Below are positions 1-8,663 of a DNA stretch of 20,273 nucleotides, piece by piece. Position 1 is the stretch's first letter. Each line of letters starts with the position of its first letter. The position numbers and the translations under genes were made by a program. The stretch spans positions 12,157-32,429 of the forward strand of contig DKEN01000116.1 in the NCBI GenBank assembly GCA_002452515.1, given 5' to 3'. The stretch is from Spartobacteria bacterium UBA6821 (GTDB lineage Bacteria > Verrucomicrobiota > Verrucomicrobiia > Chthoniobacterales > UBA6821). The notes beneath the pieces are model-generated. The model ran no database searches. It was not told where the DNA came from and worked only from the letters and a program-made list of their open reading frames with translations.

Positions 1-3
1 ATC

Positions 4-1929
4 ATGACTCCCCTGAAAAACGACCAGACACAGTGGGAGATCGAGCCCTTGCAAGGGGGAATGAGAACGATGGCTTTCCGGGAAGTACTGAGAATTTATT
101 TTTCCAGCTTCCTGATCGCGCTGCTCGGTTTTGTGGGTGGAGTGATCCTTGCCTGGTTTGCCTATCTCTCCGCGACCCGGGTTTACGAGGCGACAGGAAC
201 ATTTCTCGTGGATGAGTTGCCTTTCATCCAGACCGTTAAACAGACTGATTCCGAAACCGACAGGCAGCTCGTTCAGACGCTCATCCTGAGTATTGCCAAC
301 CGCGACATGCGTGTTGCCATCGAGAAGCGCCTTGACCTGCCGTCGGGAAGGATTGCCTTTGCGGGGCTTGACCGCGCTCTCACGTTCAAAGGGGGAGGCC
401 AACCGGAAGCCAATGTTCAGGTTTCCCTCGTCAAAAACAGTCGCATGGGCGCCATCTCGGCCGATTCTCAAAGCCCTGAATTTGCGGCCAAAGTCGTCAA
501 CTCAATGCTCGACGAACTTGGGCTCTACAACATCGTTGGAGGGAGGCTCAAGGCCATCCAGACGAGCGCCGGTTTTTCCAAGGCCCAGGCCGACTCGATG
601 CTTCAGCAGTTTGCCGATGTGAGCGCCCAACGAATCAAGCTAGAGAGGGAGGTAGCTGAGATGGAAAATTATCTCAGGCAGAACCTCCCCCTTTACGCGT
701 ATCCGGCCTTTGCTCAGGATTCCACGCTCAACAATCTCAAGACGCAGCTGATTCTCGTGGAATCGGAATACAAATACCTGGCCTCCACCAGCACTCGTGG
801 TCAGCGACTGGAGGGGAAGGAGGCGGAGCTCCGCACGCTTCGGTCCCAACTTAACAGTCAGGCCGCCAATCTTGCCAATGCACTCCGGGCCGAATATGCC
901 ATTCGCTTCACGCAGGAGCAGGATCTTCAGGCGAACAAACTCAAGGCAGCGCAGAAACTGGATTCCTTTTCCCAGGAATCAACCCGACTGGCGCAGAGCT
1001 TTGGCGATCCCTCCCTGATGCGCAAACTTGCAGCGGAGAATCCGACCGATGGCAATGTCGGCATTGCCAACATGGTTGTTGTCGTCAACAAGGCCTCTCC
1101 CCCACCGCGTCCGATCCGGCCCCAGCTTCTGCTCTATCTTCTCTTCGGAGGTGCGCTTGGGGGGATGTTGGGACTTGGTTTGGCTGCTCTCATCGCGCTT
1201 CTCGACAATAGCTTGAAGTCGGTCAGGCAAATCGAGATCCAGCTTGGCGTCCCCTGTCTGGCAGTCCTGTCCAAGCCTGATTCCACGCTCGCCTCGATCA
1301 GAAAACAAGGGGTGCTCAATTTTTCTGATTCACCGGCGGGTATCGGATTTTTGCGCAGTCACTTGCTCTCCAAGATCGGGAGGAGCAGTTCCGTGGTTGT
1401 CGGTTTCACGCCGTCTTCAGCCCAACAACGATCTTCCGTGCTTGTGGCGGATCTGGCGTTTCTTACTTCCCAGTCGGACAAACGAACCTTGGTTGTTGAC
1501 CTCCATGTGGAGAGTCCTCTTATTGCCAAGATTCTGGGAATCAAGGTAAACGAAGGGCTTGAGCGGTGGCTGCGATCGGAAGATCCCTTGGAAAATTATA
1601 TCAACTATTCGGAGGACAAAAATCTTGCCGTACTTTCAGTAACCCGTGCTGACAAGAACCTTCTGGATGATTTTGCACAGCGTCCTCTTGATGAGGAATG
1701 GGGAGCACTCGCTTCACGCTGGGATATCATTCTTATTGATATGCCCAATATTCTTTCCTACTGGAACTATTGTTCCCTCCCTGCTGGTTCCCCCATGATT
1801 GTGACGGCGGATTTTCAAAAAACCAAAATGAATATCCTGAGTCAGATCTGCGCCCATGCCCGTGGTCCGGAATGGCAGATTGAGGGAGTTGTGCTGACCA
1901 ATGCCCCAGCGAGTCTTCTTTCGATCTAG
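4..1929 (+). CDS. Wzz/BY-kinase-like polysaccharide co-polymerase with degenerate P-loop
   Basis: Inner-membrane protein of the chain-length determinant/tyrosine-kinase type used in exopolysaccharide export. In order (numbering from the ATG at 4): a transmembrane segment near residues 30-54, a periplasmic Wzz domain with a helical middle (about 190-330), the Pro-rich motif PPPRPIRP just before a second transmembrane segment (about 374-400), and a cytoplasmic CpsD/BY-kinase-like domain. Walker A' (LVVDLHVESP) and Walker B (WDIILIDMP, about 572-580) are recognisable. The P-loop position (about 464-480) reads TPSSAQQRSS instead of GxGK(S/T), and there is no C-terminal Tyr cluster, so kinase activity is doubtful. 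The start is uncertain: AAGGGGGA at 53-60 sits 9 nt before an in-frame ATG at 70, which is the best-supported start, but the frame is open to the window edge. The 3' end overlaps the convergent flippase gene by 4 nt. Family confidence is high; the exact polymer is unknown. Confidence 0.85.
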   Translation: MTPLKNDQTQWEIEPLQGGMRTMAFREVLRIYFSSFLIALLGFVGGVILAWFAYLSATRVYEATGTFLVDELPFIQTVKQTDSETDRQLVQTLILSIANRDMRVAIEKRLDLPSGRIAFAGLDRALTFKGGGQPEANVQVSLVKNSRMGAISADSQSPEFAAKVVNSMLDELGLYNIVGGRLKAIQTSAGFSKAQADSMLQQFADVSAQRIKLEREVAEMENYLRQNLPLYAYPAFAQDSTLNNLKTQLILVESEYKYLASTSTRGQRLEGKEAELRTLRSQLNSQAANLANALRAEYAIRFTQEQDLQANKLKAAQKLDSFSQESTRLAQSFGDPSLMRKLAAENPTDGNVGIANMVVVVNKASPPPRPIRPQLLLYLLFGGALGGMLGLGLAALIALLDNSLKSVRQIEIQLGVPCLAVLSKPDSTLASIRKQGVLNFSDSPAGIGFLRSHLLSKIGRSSSVVVGFTPSSAQQRSSVLVADLAFLTSQSDKRTLVVDLHVESPLIAKILGIKVNEGLERWLRSEDPLENYINYSEDKNLAVLSVTRADKNLLDDFAQRPLDEEWGALASRWDIILIDMPNILSYWNYCSLPAGSPMIVTADFQKTKMNILSQICAHARGPEWQIEGVVLTNAPASLLSI

Positions 1930-3401
1930 TTTTTGTGGGGTGCTGGCGTGTGAAGAAGTTTAAGCTGCAGGAGGGCAATCACACCACAGGGGATGAGAGA
2001 GAGCAGCCAGATTACAGCGGAATGGCTCCAGGAAGCGGCATAAAGGATCACAGCCGAGGCAGCAAAACCAGGGAGAAGGGGCTGAAGTGATAAAAACCAT
2101 CTTAGGGAGGAAGTCCAACCGCAGAGTTCTGAAATCCTGTTGCTGACGGGAAGAAGGGCAAAAATCCCCAGACTTCCTCCGAGAAAAAGACCTGGAAGTC
2201 CCCAGAAGTGAAATCCTAGCGCCGCACCACCAATGCTCCCACCCGCCTCCCAGAGTCCGGCAATGGCAGCCGGGCGGACAAGTGACAGCCCCATGGAGGC
2301 ATTCACGACCACGCGACTGAATGCTCCCGCCAGTCCAAAAGCTGCAAGGCTGAACCCGATGTGATGAGGGATCGATTCCTCATGTTGGAGCCAGAGGGAA
2401 AGCAGGTGATGGATCAGGAAAATGAACACCAGAGCCCCCTGAGTGCAAAAAAGTGCCACATGAAGCCAACTCTGTTGGAAATTCTCGCGTCTCTCTTCAC
2501 TTCCGGGTGCGGAAGCCAAAGCTGCCAGCGATGTTTCACTGGCCGTGGCGCCGACATTGCCGACGATCTCGGAGAGTCGCAGCAGAACATAAAAAACTCC
2601 GGCCTCCGCCGGGCCCGCCATGGCCGAGACTAGGAAGGTCAGGGCATGAGTCTTGCCGATGAGGGAAAGAGTCGTCAGGTAATACCAAAGACCTGAGCGG
2701 AGTGTGTTCCAGAAAACCCGGGGAGTGAATTGTGAGACCCCTCTCCAGGGAGCCAGCTCAAAAAGACCGGTTTTCCAGGCCATAACGAGATTAGGAATCG
2801 TCAGAGAGGCTGCGTAACTAAAGACGACGATCCCGACATGAGCACCGTAAAACACCAGGGCTCCACACAGGGGAATTGCCACGACGGCTCCCCAAGTGTT
2901 GGCGGCCTTCATCGCCGACAGATTTCCGCGTGCCGCCAAAGGCTCTAGAAGCAGAAGGGTAATCATCAGCAGTGCCGTGCAGGCCACAGTCATGACAAGT
3001 ACGGCGGCTCCCCCCTCTGGAAGATGGAGGAAGGAGGTCAAATGTCCGGTTGCTGCAAGCAGGCCGCTGAGCGCAATCGCGAGCAAGCAAATCGAAACAA
3101 ATGTCAGCAATCCCTCCCGATAGACCCGTCGGGCCCTTTCCTCTTCCCCTTTTTTCCATGCTTCCGCCATCTGAATCCTGGTCAACGCCCGAACACCTCC
3201 ATCCAAAATCGCCATGGAGACGAGTAGGGAACTGGCCAGGGCAAACAGGCCATATCCCTCAGCACCCCATTTGGAGATCATGAGAGGGGTGAGCAGAATG
3301 AGAAAACCGGCCTTGGAGACGAAGTTCAAAACCTGCCAAATCTGATTTTTCAACAATTCCTTCCTGTAGGCCTTTGTCGCATCATGGGGAGTAGTCACCA
3401 T
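1926..3401 (-). CDS. Polysaccharide flippase-like membrane protein (Wzx/MOP superfamily)
   Basis: A 491-residue, very hydrophobic protein with about 12-14 predicted membrane segments, the usual size and layout of Wzx/RfbX-type flippases that move lipid-linked oligosaccharides across the inner membrane. The N-terminus (KNQIWQVLNFVSKAGFLIL, then PLMISKWGAEGYGLFAL) matches the family pattern of a short cytosolic stretch followed by a first helix pair with a G-x-x-x-YG-L motif. A charged cytosolic loop follows (KKGEEERARRVYREG). It lies tail to tail with the Wzz-like gene, sharing 4 nt at the stops, which supports a common polysaccharide role. The ATG at 3401 has no clear Shine-Dalgarno sequence; no better in-frame start is visible. 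Another MOP exporter function is possible, and the substrate cannot be deduced. Confidence 0.82.
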   Translation of the reverse strand: MVTTPHDATKAYRKELLKNQIWQVLNFVSKAGFLILLTPLMISKWGAEGYGLFALASSLLVSMAILDGGVRALTRIQMAEAWKKGEEERARRVYREGLLTFVSICLLAIALSGLLAATGHLTSFLHLPEGGAAVLVMTVACTALLMITLLLLEPLAARGNLSAMKAANTWGAVVAIPLCGALVFYGAHVGIVVFSYAASLTIPNLVMAWKTGLFELAPWRGVSQFTPRVFWNTLRSGLWYYLTTLSLIGKTHALTFLVSAMAGPAEAGVFYVLLRLSEIVGNVGATASETSLAALASAPGSEERRENFQQSWLHVALFCTQGALVFIFLIHHLLSLWLQHEESIPHHIGFSLAAFGLAGAFSRVVVNASMGLSLVRPAAIAGLWEAGGSIGGAALGFHFWGLPGLFLGGSLGIFALLPVSNRISELCGWTSSLRWFLSLQPLLPGFAASAVILYAASWSHSAVIWLLSLIPCGVIALLQLKLLHTPAPHKN

Positions 3402-3441
3402 CAGCGACTTTAGTTGATGTGCCGTGAAAAGGAAGGTGTCG

Positions 3442-3469
3442 TTGGCGGGATTTTCTAGGAGGGTATAGA
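3442..3469 (+). promoter_or_regulatory. Possible sigma70-like promoter for the metallophosphoesterase gene
   Basis: TTGGCG at 3442-3447 and TATAGA at 3464-3469 are separated by 16 nt, each matching 4 of 6 consensus bases. They lie in the 94-nt divergent gap between the flippase and metallophosphoesterase genes. A transcript would begin near 3476, giving a leader of about 20 nt before the ATG at 3496. Read by eye only. Confidence 0.3.
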
Positions 3470-3477
3470 AGGAAAGT

Positions 3478-3495
3478 ATGGTAGATTTAATTTAG
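3478..3495 (+). CDS. Possible 5-residue leader ORF abutting the metallophosphoesterase start
   Basis: ATG GTA GAT TTA ATT TAG runs in frame with, and directly against, the ATG of the next gene. A Shine-Dalgarno-like GAAGGAAA (about 3469-3476) lies just before this mini-ORF, while it is too far (about 20 nt) from the ATG at 3496. The arrangement could couple translation of the main gene to termination of the leader. It could equally be chance, because the stop codon simply prevents the upstream ATG from being the main start. Confidence 0.25.
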   Translation: MVDLI

Positions 3496-4335
3496 ATGAC
3501 CAAACCGATTACCAGAAGAAAGTTTCTCTCTGTGGCTGTAGGAACTTTGGCTTCGGGGATGATCGGTGGAGGTGTTGGGTATTCACTTGTTGAGGCACAC
3601 AAGATCGGGGTGAATGCCGTTACGGTTCCGCTGGAGAATTTACCTTCTGCATTTCACGGGCTTCGCATCGCCCTTCTAACAGATCTCCATCACGGTTATT
3701 TCATTACTCGTGAGCACATCAGAACGGCAGTGGAACTTACCAATGCACTGGAGCCCGATCTGGTTCTGCTTGCCGGGGACTATGTTCATAACAATTCGAA
3801 ATATATTGTTCCGGTGATGCAGGAACTCGGAGCGCTTCGCGCTCCGCTGGGGGTTTTTGCCGTCCAAGGAAACAGGGATATTTGGATCAACCGGATACTG
3901 ACAACGCAGTCACTTGCCCAAAACAACATCACCGAACTCACCAATCGGGGTCTCTGGATCCAGAGAGGAGAGTCACGAATCTGGCTGGGTGGACTTGATG
4001 ATTGCAACGAGGGCACTCCGGATATGCAGGCTGCCTTGAAGGGCGCTTCGACCGACGCTTTCGTCATAGCCCTGAAGCATAATCCCCACTACGTCGATTT
4101 TCTTCATGATCCGCGCATCAGGTTGGTACTTTGCGGTCATACCCATGGTGGACAGATTAATCTTCCCCTGCTTGGCCGTCCGTTCCTTCCTTTAGGATGT
4201 GAAAAATATCCATGTGGGCTGATCCAAGGACCGACTAGCAAGGTCTTTGTCTCTACGGGTATAGGAACTGTTTTTCCTCCCATGCGTTATCGCTGCCCGC
4301 CGGAGATTGCTCTGTTGACTCTTGCTGCTTCCTGA
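3496..4335 (+). CDS. Tat-signal metallophosphoesterase (YaeI/YkuE-like)
   Basis: A 279-residue calcineurin-like phosphoesterase, probably exported or membrane-anchored. The N-terminus has a twin-arginine motif (TRRKFLSVA, residues 6-14) followed by a hydrophobic stretch rich in Gly and Ala. Metal-binding motifs appear in order: TDLHHG (D63, H65), AGDYVHN (D95), QGNRD (N126), LKHNPH (H195/H198) and GHTHGGQ (H215, H217). This matches the YaeI/YkuE group of bacterial membrane phosphodiesterases, some of which act on phospholipid or lipid A precursors; the substrate here is not known. The usual GNHD motif reads GNRD, so the normally catalytic His is Arg, which may change activity. The ATG at 3496 was chosen because TAG lies directly upstream in frame. 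The aldo/keto reductase follows 32 nt downstream on the same strand. Confidence 0.88.
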   Translation: MTKPITRRKFLSVAVGTLASGMIGGGVGYSLVEAHKIGVNAVTVPLENLPSAFHGLRIALLTDLHHGYFITREHIRTAVELTNALEPDLVLLAGDYVHNNSKYIVPVMQELGALRAPLGVFAVQGNRDIWINRILTTQSLAQNNITELTNRGLWIQRGESRIWLGGLDDCNEGTPDMQAALKGASTDAFVIALKHNPHYVDFLHDPRIRLVLCGHTHGGQINLPLLGRPFLPLGCEKYPCGLIQGPTSKVFVSTGIGTVFPPMRYRCPPEIALLTLAAS

Positions 4336-4367
4336 TGATCTTCTGATTCACTAAACAGAACTCTCCC

Positions 4368-5363
4368 ATGCAACATTTTTCACCTGCCCGCTACGAACAG
4401 ATGATCTACCGCCGATGTGGTAAATCCGGATTAAAACTCCCCGTCATCTCGCTCGGTGCTTGGGAGACCTTTGGTGGATACCGCGGTGAAGCGGTTGCCA
4501 GAGAGTGTATGTTCCGTGCCTTTGATCTCGGTATCACCCATTTCGATCTCGCGAATAACTATGGAGTGCCACCCGGAAACGCCGAACTCATGGTGGGTCA
4601 GATTTTGAAAGAAATGCCGCGCGACGAGCTGATTGTTTCCTCCAAGGCAGGGTACACCATGTGGCCCGGTCCTTATGGAGACTGGGGATCACGCAAATAC
4701 CTCATCTCCTCCCTTGATCAGTCACTTCAGCGACTCGGTCTCGACTACGTCGACATCTACTATCATCACCGACCTGATCCCGAGACCCCATTGGAGGAGA
4801 CTCTCGGAGCGCTGAATGATATCGTGCGGAGTGGCAAGGCCCTCTATGTCGGCATCTCAAACTATCCGGGAGCTCTCACGGAGGAAGCTGTTGCTCTGAT
4901 TGCTGAGCGTGGATGGGCACCGTTGATTATTCATCAACCACGCTACAACATGTTCGATCGGAGAATTGAAACCGACCTGCTTCCGGTTGCCGCGGAACGT
5001 GGGATTGGTGTGATCGCCTTTTCACCTCTGGCCAGTGGAATGCTCACGGACAAATACCTCCATGGGATTCCCGAGGAATCGCGAGCCTCCTTCAACACGA
5101 TTGCCGGTCCGCGTCTTAAGGGGTTGCTTGATCATGAGAAGCTACTGGAAACGGTGCGTGGACTCAACGGAGTTGCCCTTGCCCGCGGCCAATCACTTGC
5201 CCAGATGGCTATCGCCTGGGTACTCCGACATCCCGGGATGACCAGTGCCCTTATCGGTGCGTCGCGGATCAGGCAGATTGAGCAGAATGTCGCCGCTCTG
5301 AAGAATCTTGCCTTTAGTACGGAGGAGTTGGCAGAGATTGACCGTCTTCTTGCTGACGTGTAG
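4368..5363 (+). CDS. Aldo/keto reductase, YghZ-like (L-glyceraldehyde 3-phosphate reductase type)
   Basis: A 331-residue cytosolic NADPH-dependent aldo/keto reductase with a TIM-barrel fold. The catalytic tetrad is visible: D60 and Y65 in FDLANNYG, K93 in SSKAGY, and H134 in YYHHRPD. The C-terminal cofactor-binding segment reads ALIGASRIRQIEQNV. Long blocks such as KAGYTMWPGPYG, GSRKYL.SSLDQSL and GKALYVGIS match the E. coli YghZ (Gpr) pattern as I remember it; that enzyme reduces L-glyceraldehyde 3-phosphate and detoxifies methylglyoxal. The ATG at 4368 is preferred over the ATG at 4401 because the residues before MIYRRCGKSG (PARYEQ) also align with the YghZ N-terminus. No strong Shine-Dalgarno sequence is present. 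It converges on pntB with only 23 nt between them, in which I see no terminator hairpin. Confidence 0.9.
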   Translation: MQHFSPARYEQMIYRRCGKSGLKLPVISLGAWETFGGYRGEAVARECMFRAFDLGITHFDLANNYGVPPGNAELMVGQILKEMPRDELIVSSKAGYTMWPGPYGDWGSRKYLISSLDQSLQRLGLDYVDIYYHHRPDPETPLEETLGALNDIVRSGKALYVGISNYPGALTEEAVALIAERGWAPLIIHQPRYNMFDRRIETDLLPVAAERGIGVIAFSPLASGMLTDKYLHGIPEESRASFNTIAGPRLKGLLDHEKLLETVRGLNGVALARGQSLAQMAIAWVLRHPGMTSALIGASRIRQIEQNVAALKNLAFSTEELAEIDRLLADV

Positions 5364-5386
5364 AGGTCCTTCTTCAGTGTAGGCAG

Positions 5387-6805
5387 CTACGCCCTGAGCG
5401 AGACCAGAACTTCATCAAGCATTTTCTTGGCATCCCCGAAGAGCATGCTGTTGTTCGCTTTGTAGAAGAGCGGGTTATCGACCCCCGCGTAACCGGAAGC
5501 CATGCCACGCTTCATCACGATGGAATTTTTCGCTCTCCAGACCTCGAGCACAGGCATGCCTGCGATGGGGCTGTTGGGATCCTCCTGAGCGGCGGGATTC
5601 ACGATGTCATTCGCCCCGATGACCATGGCGACATCGGCTTCGGCAAACTTGTCGTTAATCTCGTCCATCTCCATCACGATGTCGTAAGGGACCTTGGCTT
5701 CCGCCAGCAAGACGTTCATATGGCCCGGCATGCGACCGGCAACCGGATGGATGGCGAAGCAGACATCCACTCCCTGTTCCCGCAGATGTTTGGTGATTTC
5801 AAAAATAGTGTGCTGGGCCTGGGCGACTGCCATTCCGTAACCGGGTACGATAATCACGCTTTTGGCCGTTCGCAGCAATTCGGAGGTTTCATTGGAACTG
5901 ATGGGGGTGACCTCTCCAGCAGGTTCTCCGTTTTCAACAGAAGGTAGCCTTCCACCCGTGGTTCCGAATCCACCGGCAATCACGCTCAAAAACCGGCGGT
6001 TCATGGCCCTGCACATGATGTAGGAGAGAATCGCGCCACTTGACCCAACCAAGGCACCAGTGACGATCAGGAGATCGTTGGAGAGCATGAATCCGGTCGC
6101 CGCCGCCGCCCATCCCGAATAACTGTTAAGCATCGAAACCACTACCGGCATGTCGGCTCCGCCGATGGCCATCACCATATGAATGCCAAAGAGGAGTGCA
6201 AGAACGCTCATTGCTCCAAGCGAGATCAGTGCATCCTCAACAGATTGTGAATGAAGGAATCTCCAGCCAAAGAAGATGACCACCAACAGGATGAGGAGAT
6301 TTAGCCAGTGACGTGCGGGAAGAAGTAGGGGGGTGCCCCCAATTTTCCCCGAGAGTTTTCCAAAGGCGATCAGCGATCCCGAGAAGGTCACAGCGCCGAT
6401 CAGGATGCCGACATAGATCTCGATTTCATGGATGGCTTTTTCCGCGATCCCGAAACGCGCGGATGCAGCCGGATCAATGAAATTGGCAAATCCGACGAGT
6501 ACGGCAGCCAACCCGACCAGGCTATGCATGAGGGCGACCAGCTCCGGCATCTGGGTCATCTGAATCTTACGGGCGGCGTAAAGGCCGATCGTTCCCCCGA
6601 GAGTCATGGATCCGATGATCCAGGGAAGGCCTGAAAGGGTGACGTGGGGACCGAAGATCGTGGCGAGAACAGCCAGGGTCATGCCGATCATGCCGTAGAG
6701 GTTGCCCCGTCGCGAAGTCTCCGGGTTGGAGAGTCCACCAAGGCTGAGAATGAAGAGAATGGCGGCGCCGAGATAGGCGATGGAAGCGAGGCCGGTTGAG
6801 ATCAT
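5387..6805 (-). CDS. pntB: NAD(P) transhydrogenase subunit beta
   Basis: Membrane subunit of the proton-translocating transhydrogenase, which uses the proton gradient to reduce NADP+ with NADH. At 472 residues it is close to the usual length (about 460). The N-terminal two thirds is a multi-helix membrane domain with the conserved proton-path His in [20 protein letters not shown] (H94) and the segment [20 protein letters not shown]. The C-terminal NADP(H)-binding domain III shows [41 protein letters not shown] and [10 protein letters not shown]. All key motifs look intact. The start lies 9 nt downstream of the pntA stop, so the two genes form a tight operon and their products one complex. Confidence 0.96.
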   Translation of the reverse strand: MISTGLASIAYLGAAILFILSLGGLSNPETSRRGNLYGMIGMTLAVLATIFGPHVTLSGLPWIIGSMTLGGTIGLYAARKIQMTQMPELVALMHSLVGLAAVLVGFANFIDPAASARFGIAEKAIHEIEIYVGILIGAVTFSGSLIAFGKLSGKIGGTPLLLPARHWLNLLILLVVIFFGWRFLHSQSVEDALISLGAMSVLALLFGIHMVMAIGGADMPVVVSMLNSYSGWAAAATGFMLSNDLLIVTGALVGSSGAILSYIMCRAMNRRFLSVIAGGFGTTGGRLPSVENGEPAGEVTPISSNETSELLRTAKSVIIVPGYGMAVAQAQHTIFEITKHLREQGVDVCFAIHPVAGRMPGHMNVLLAEAKVPYDIVMEMDEINDKFAEADVAMVIGANDIVNPAAQEDPNSPIAGMPVLEVWRAKNSIVMKRGMASGYAGVDNPLFYKANNSMLFGDAKKMLDEVLVSLRA

Positions 6806-6814
6806 GATGATGTC

Positions 6815-8395
6815 TTATTTACGGAACATGGAGAGCATGCGGCGAGTGACCGCGAATCCACCGAACATGTTGATTGCCGTGAAGGTGATGCCCAGCAGTG
6901 CCAGCGAACGGATCCAGACATCGGGGCGATCCATATGCGCTATCACTGGGGGGGCGATCTGCATCAGGGCGCCGATGGCGATGATGCTGCTGATCGCGTT
7001 TGTGACGCTCATCAGCGGGGTGTGCAGTGAGGCGGTGACATTCCAAACGACCATGTTGCCGACAAAGCAAGCGAGGACAAAGACGGTGAAGTGGCTAAGG
7101 AATGCCGGCGGGGCATAGGCTCCGATGAGCAAGAAAAGCAGTGCTGCTCCGAAGAAAATTGCCGCCACTGCTAATCCCGAAGTTTGGGAACTCTTTGTCG
7201 CCTCCGGGGATTTGGGCGCAGGAGGAGGGACGACTTTGGCTGGTTTTTCGGAAGGTGCCGGGGGCGTCTGAACGGGGGCTGGCCAGGTTATGTGACCCTC
7301 CTTGATGATCGTGGTGCCGCGCAGAACCTCATCCTCCATCTTGACCAGAACGATCCCGTCCTTTGTCTTGCAGAGTTCCTCTGTCAGTCGAAGCAGGTTG
7401 TTTGCATAGAGAGTGGATGACTGCCTGGCAAGGCGGCTAGGAAGATCAGTGTATCCGATGATGGTCACGCCATGTTTCACAACGACCTCCCCAGGTTCGG
7501 TAAGTTCACAGTTGCCGCCTTGTTCCGCTGCCATATCGACGATGACACTTCCCGGTTTCATCGATTCAACCATGTCGGCGGTGATGAGTTTGGGAGCTGG
7601 TTTTCCGGGAATGAGCGCGGTGGTGATGATGATGTCCACTTCCCGTGCCTGCTTTGCAAAAACTTCCCGCTGCGCCTTCTGGAAGCCTTCACTCATGAGC
7701 TTGGCATAACCACCAGTTCCGGCACCCTCCTCCTGATAGTCGATGGGGACGAATTCCCCTCCCATCGACTTCACCTGATCGCCCACCTCGGGACGAGTAT
7801 CATTGGCGCGCACAATGGCGCCGAGTCCGGAGGCGGTGCCGATTGCGGCAAGTCCCGCGACGCCTGCCCCAATCACAAACACCTTTGCAGGGGGTACCTT
7901 TCCCGCCGCAGTGATCTGTCCGGTGAAAAAACGACCGAACTGATGTGCCGCCTCGATGACGGCTCGATAGCCGGCGATATTGGCCATCGAGCTTAAGGCA
8001 TCCAATTTCTGAGCCCGTGAAATGCGTGGCACGCAATCCATGGCAAGGACCGTCGCCTGTTTGGCGGCAAGTTGCTGCAGGAGTTCGGGATTCTGAGCGG
8101 GCCAGATGAAACTCACCAACATCCCTCCCGGCCGCATCATACCGACCTCTTTCGTGCTTGGTCCTCGCACCTTGAAAATGATGTCGGCGGTACTCCAGAG
8201 GGCGGAGGCAGTATGGATGATTTTTGCCCCTGCCTTGGTGTACGCTTCATCGCTAAAATTGGACGCCTCTCCGGCACCGGATTCCACAGCGATTTCAAAA
8301 CCAAGTTTGATCAGTTTTTCAACTACCTCCGGAACCGTTGCGACTCGTCTTTCCTGCGCGGCTATTTCTCGTGGAATTCCAATCGTGAGCGGCAT
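6815..8395 (-). CDS. pntA: NAD(P) transhydrogenase subunit alpha (fused alpha1-alpha2)
   Basis: NAD(H)-binding and membrane subunit of the transhydrogenase complex. Residues 1 to about 365 form the alanine-dehydrogenase/PNT-like domain I: RRVATVPEVVEKL, then PRISRAQKLDALSSMANIAG, and a Rossmann GxGxxG in VFVIGAGVAGLAA (about 172-184) followed by ANDTRPEV. A Pro/Ala/Lys-rich linker spans about 372-407. The C-terminal part carries about four membrane helices, beginning LAVAAIFFGAALLFLLIGAY. The two domains are in one chain, as in E. coli (about 510 residues there, 526 here), rather than split as PntAA/PntAB. The ATG at 8395 is supported by AGGAG about 6 nt upstream. First gene of the pntAB operon. 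Confidence 0.96.
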   Translation of the reverse strand: MPLTIGIPREIAAQERRVATVPEVVEKLIKLGFEIAVESGAGEASNFSDEAYTKAGAKIIHTASALWSTADIIFKVRGPSTKEVGMMRPGGMLVSFIWPAQNPELLQQLAAKQATVLAMDCVPRISRAQKLDALSSMANIAGYRAVIEAAHQFGRFFTGQITAAGKVPPAKVFVIGAGVAGLAAIGTASGLGAIVRANDTRPEVGDQVKSMGGEFVPIDYQEEGAGTGGYAKLMSEGFQKAQREVFAKQAREVDIIITTALIPGKPAPKLITADMVESMKPGSVIVDMAAEQGGNCELTEPGEVVVKHGVTIIGYTDLPSRLARQSSTLYANNLLRLTEELCKTKDGIVLVKMEDEVLRGTTIIKEGHITWPAPVQTPPAPSEKPAKVVPPPAPKSPEATKSSQTSGLAVAAIFFGAALLFLLIGAYAPPAFLSHFTVFVLACFVGNMVVWNVTASLHTPLMSVTNAISSIIAIGALMQIAPPVIAHMDRPDVWIRSLALLGITFTAINMFGGFAVTRRMLSMFRK

Positions 8396-8663
8396 GATAT
8401 CTCCTGTGTGTTAAATCAGCGATTCCTAGGATTTGAGAGTAACCCAAGCATTGCTTAATGTCTCTTCGTGGATTGATAATTCTTTATTTGAGCAGGCCTT
8501 AAAACCTGAATAGGTGGGGTGAACTCCTCACTCTCCACGGTATCTCGACGGTGTGTCATTGATATCGGTTCTATCACAATGAAGCGTGCTAAAGCATTTC
8601 ATGATTGAGGAGAATGATGCCGTTGTGGGATACGGTTAGGATCGGTATAACTATTTCCCAATC
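8396..8663. promoter_or_regulatory. Divergent intergenic region between pntA and the acyltransferase
   Basis: This 268-nt gap should hold promoters for both pntAB (leftward) and the acyltransferase (rightward). Two short palindromes sit on the pntA side: TCCTAGGA near 8424-8431 and AAGCATTGCTT at 8446-8456, either of which could be an operator half. On the other side, TTGTGG (8623-8628), a 17-nt spacer and TATAAC (8646-8651) form a possible promoter that would leave only a few untranslated bases before the ATG at 8664, fitting the lack of a Shine-Dalgarno sequence there. No convincing gene or terminator is visible. Confidence 0.35.

Noticed and set aside
7472..7996. Antisense open frame (174 codons) across pntA
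   Set aside because: It is fully contained in the well-conserved NAD-binding domain of pntA, and its His/Gly/Asp-rich product looks non-native.
8446..8456. AAGCATTGCTT palindrome considered as a terminator
   Set aside because: The 5-bp arms are too short, no T tract follows, and the site is upstream of both flanking genes; at most it is an operator.
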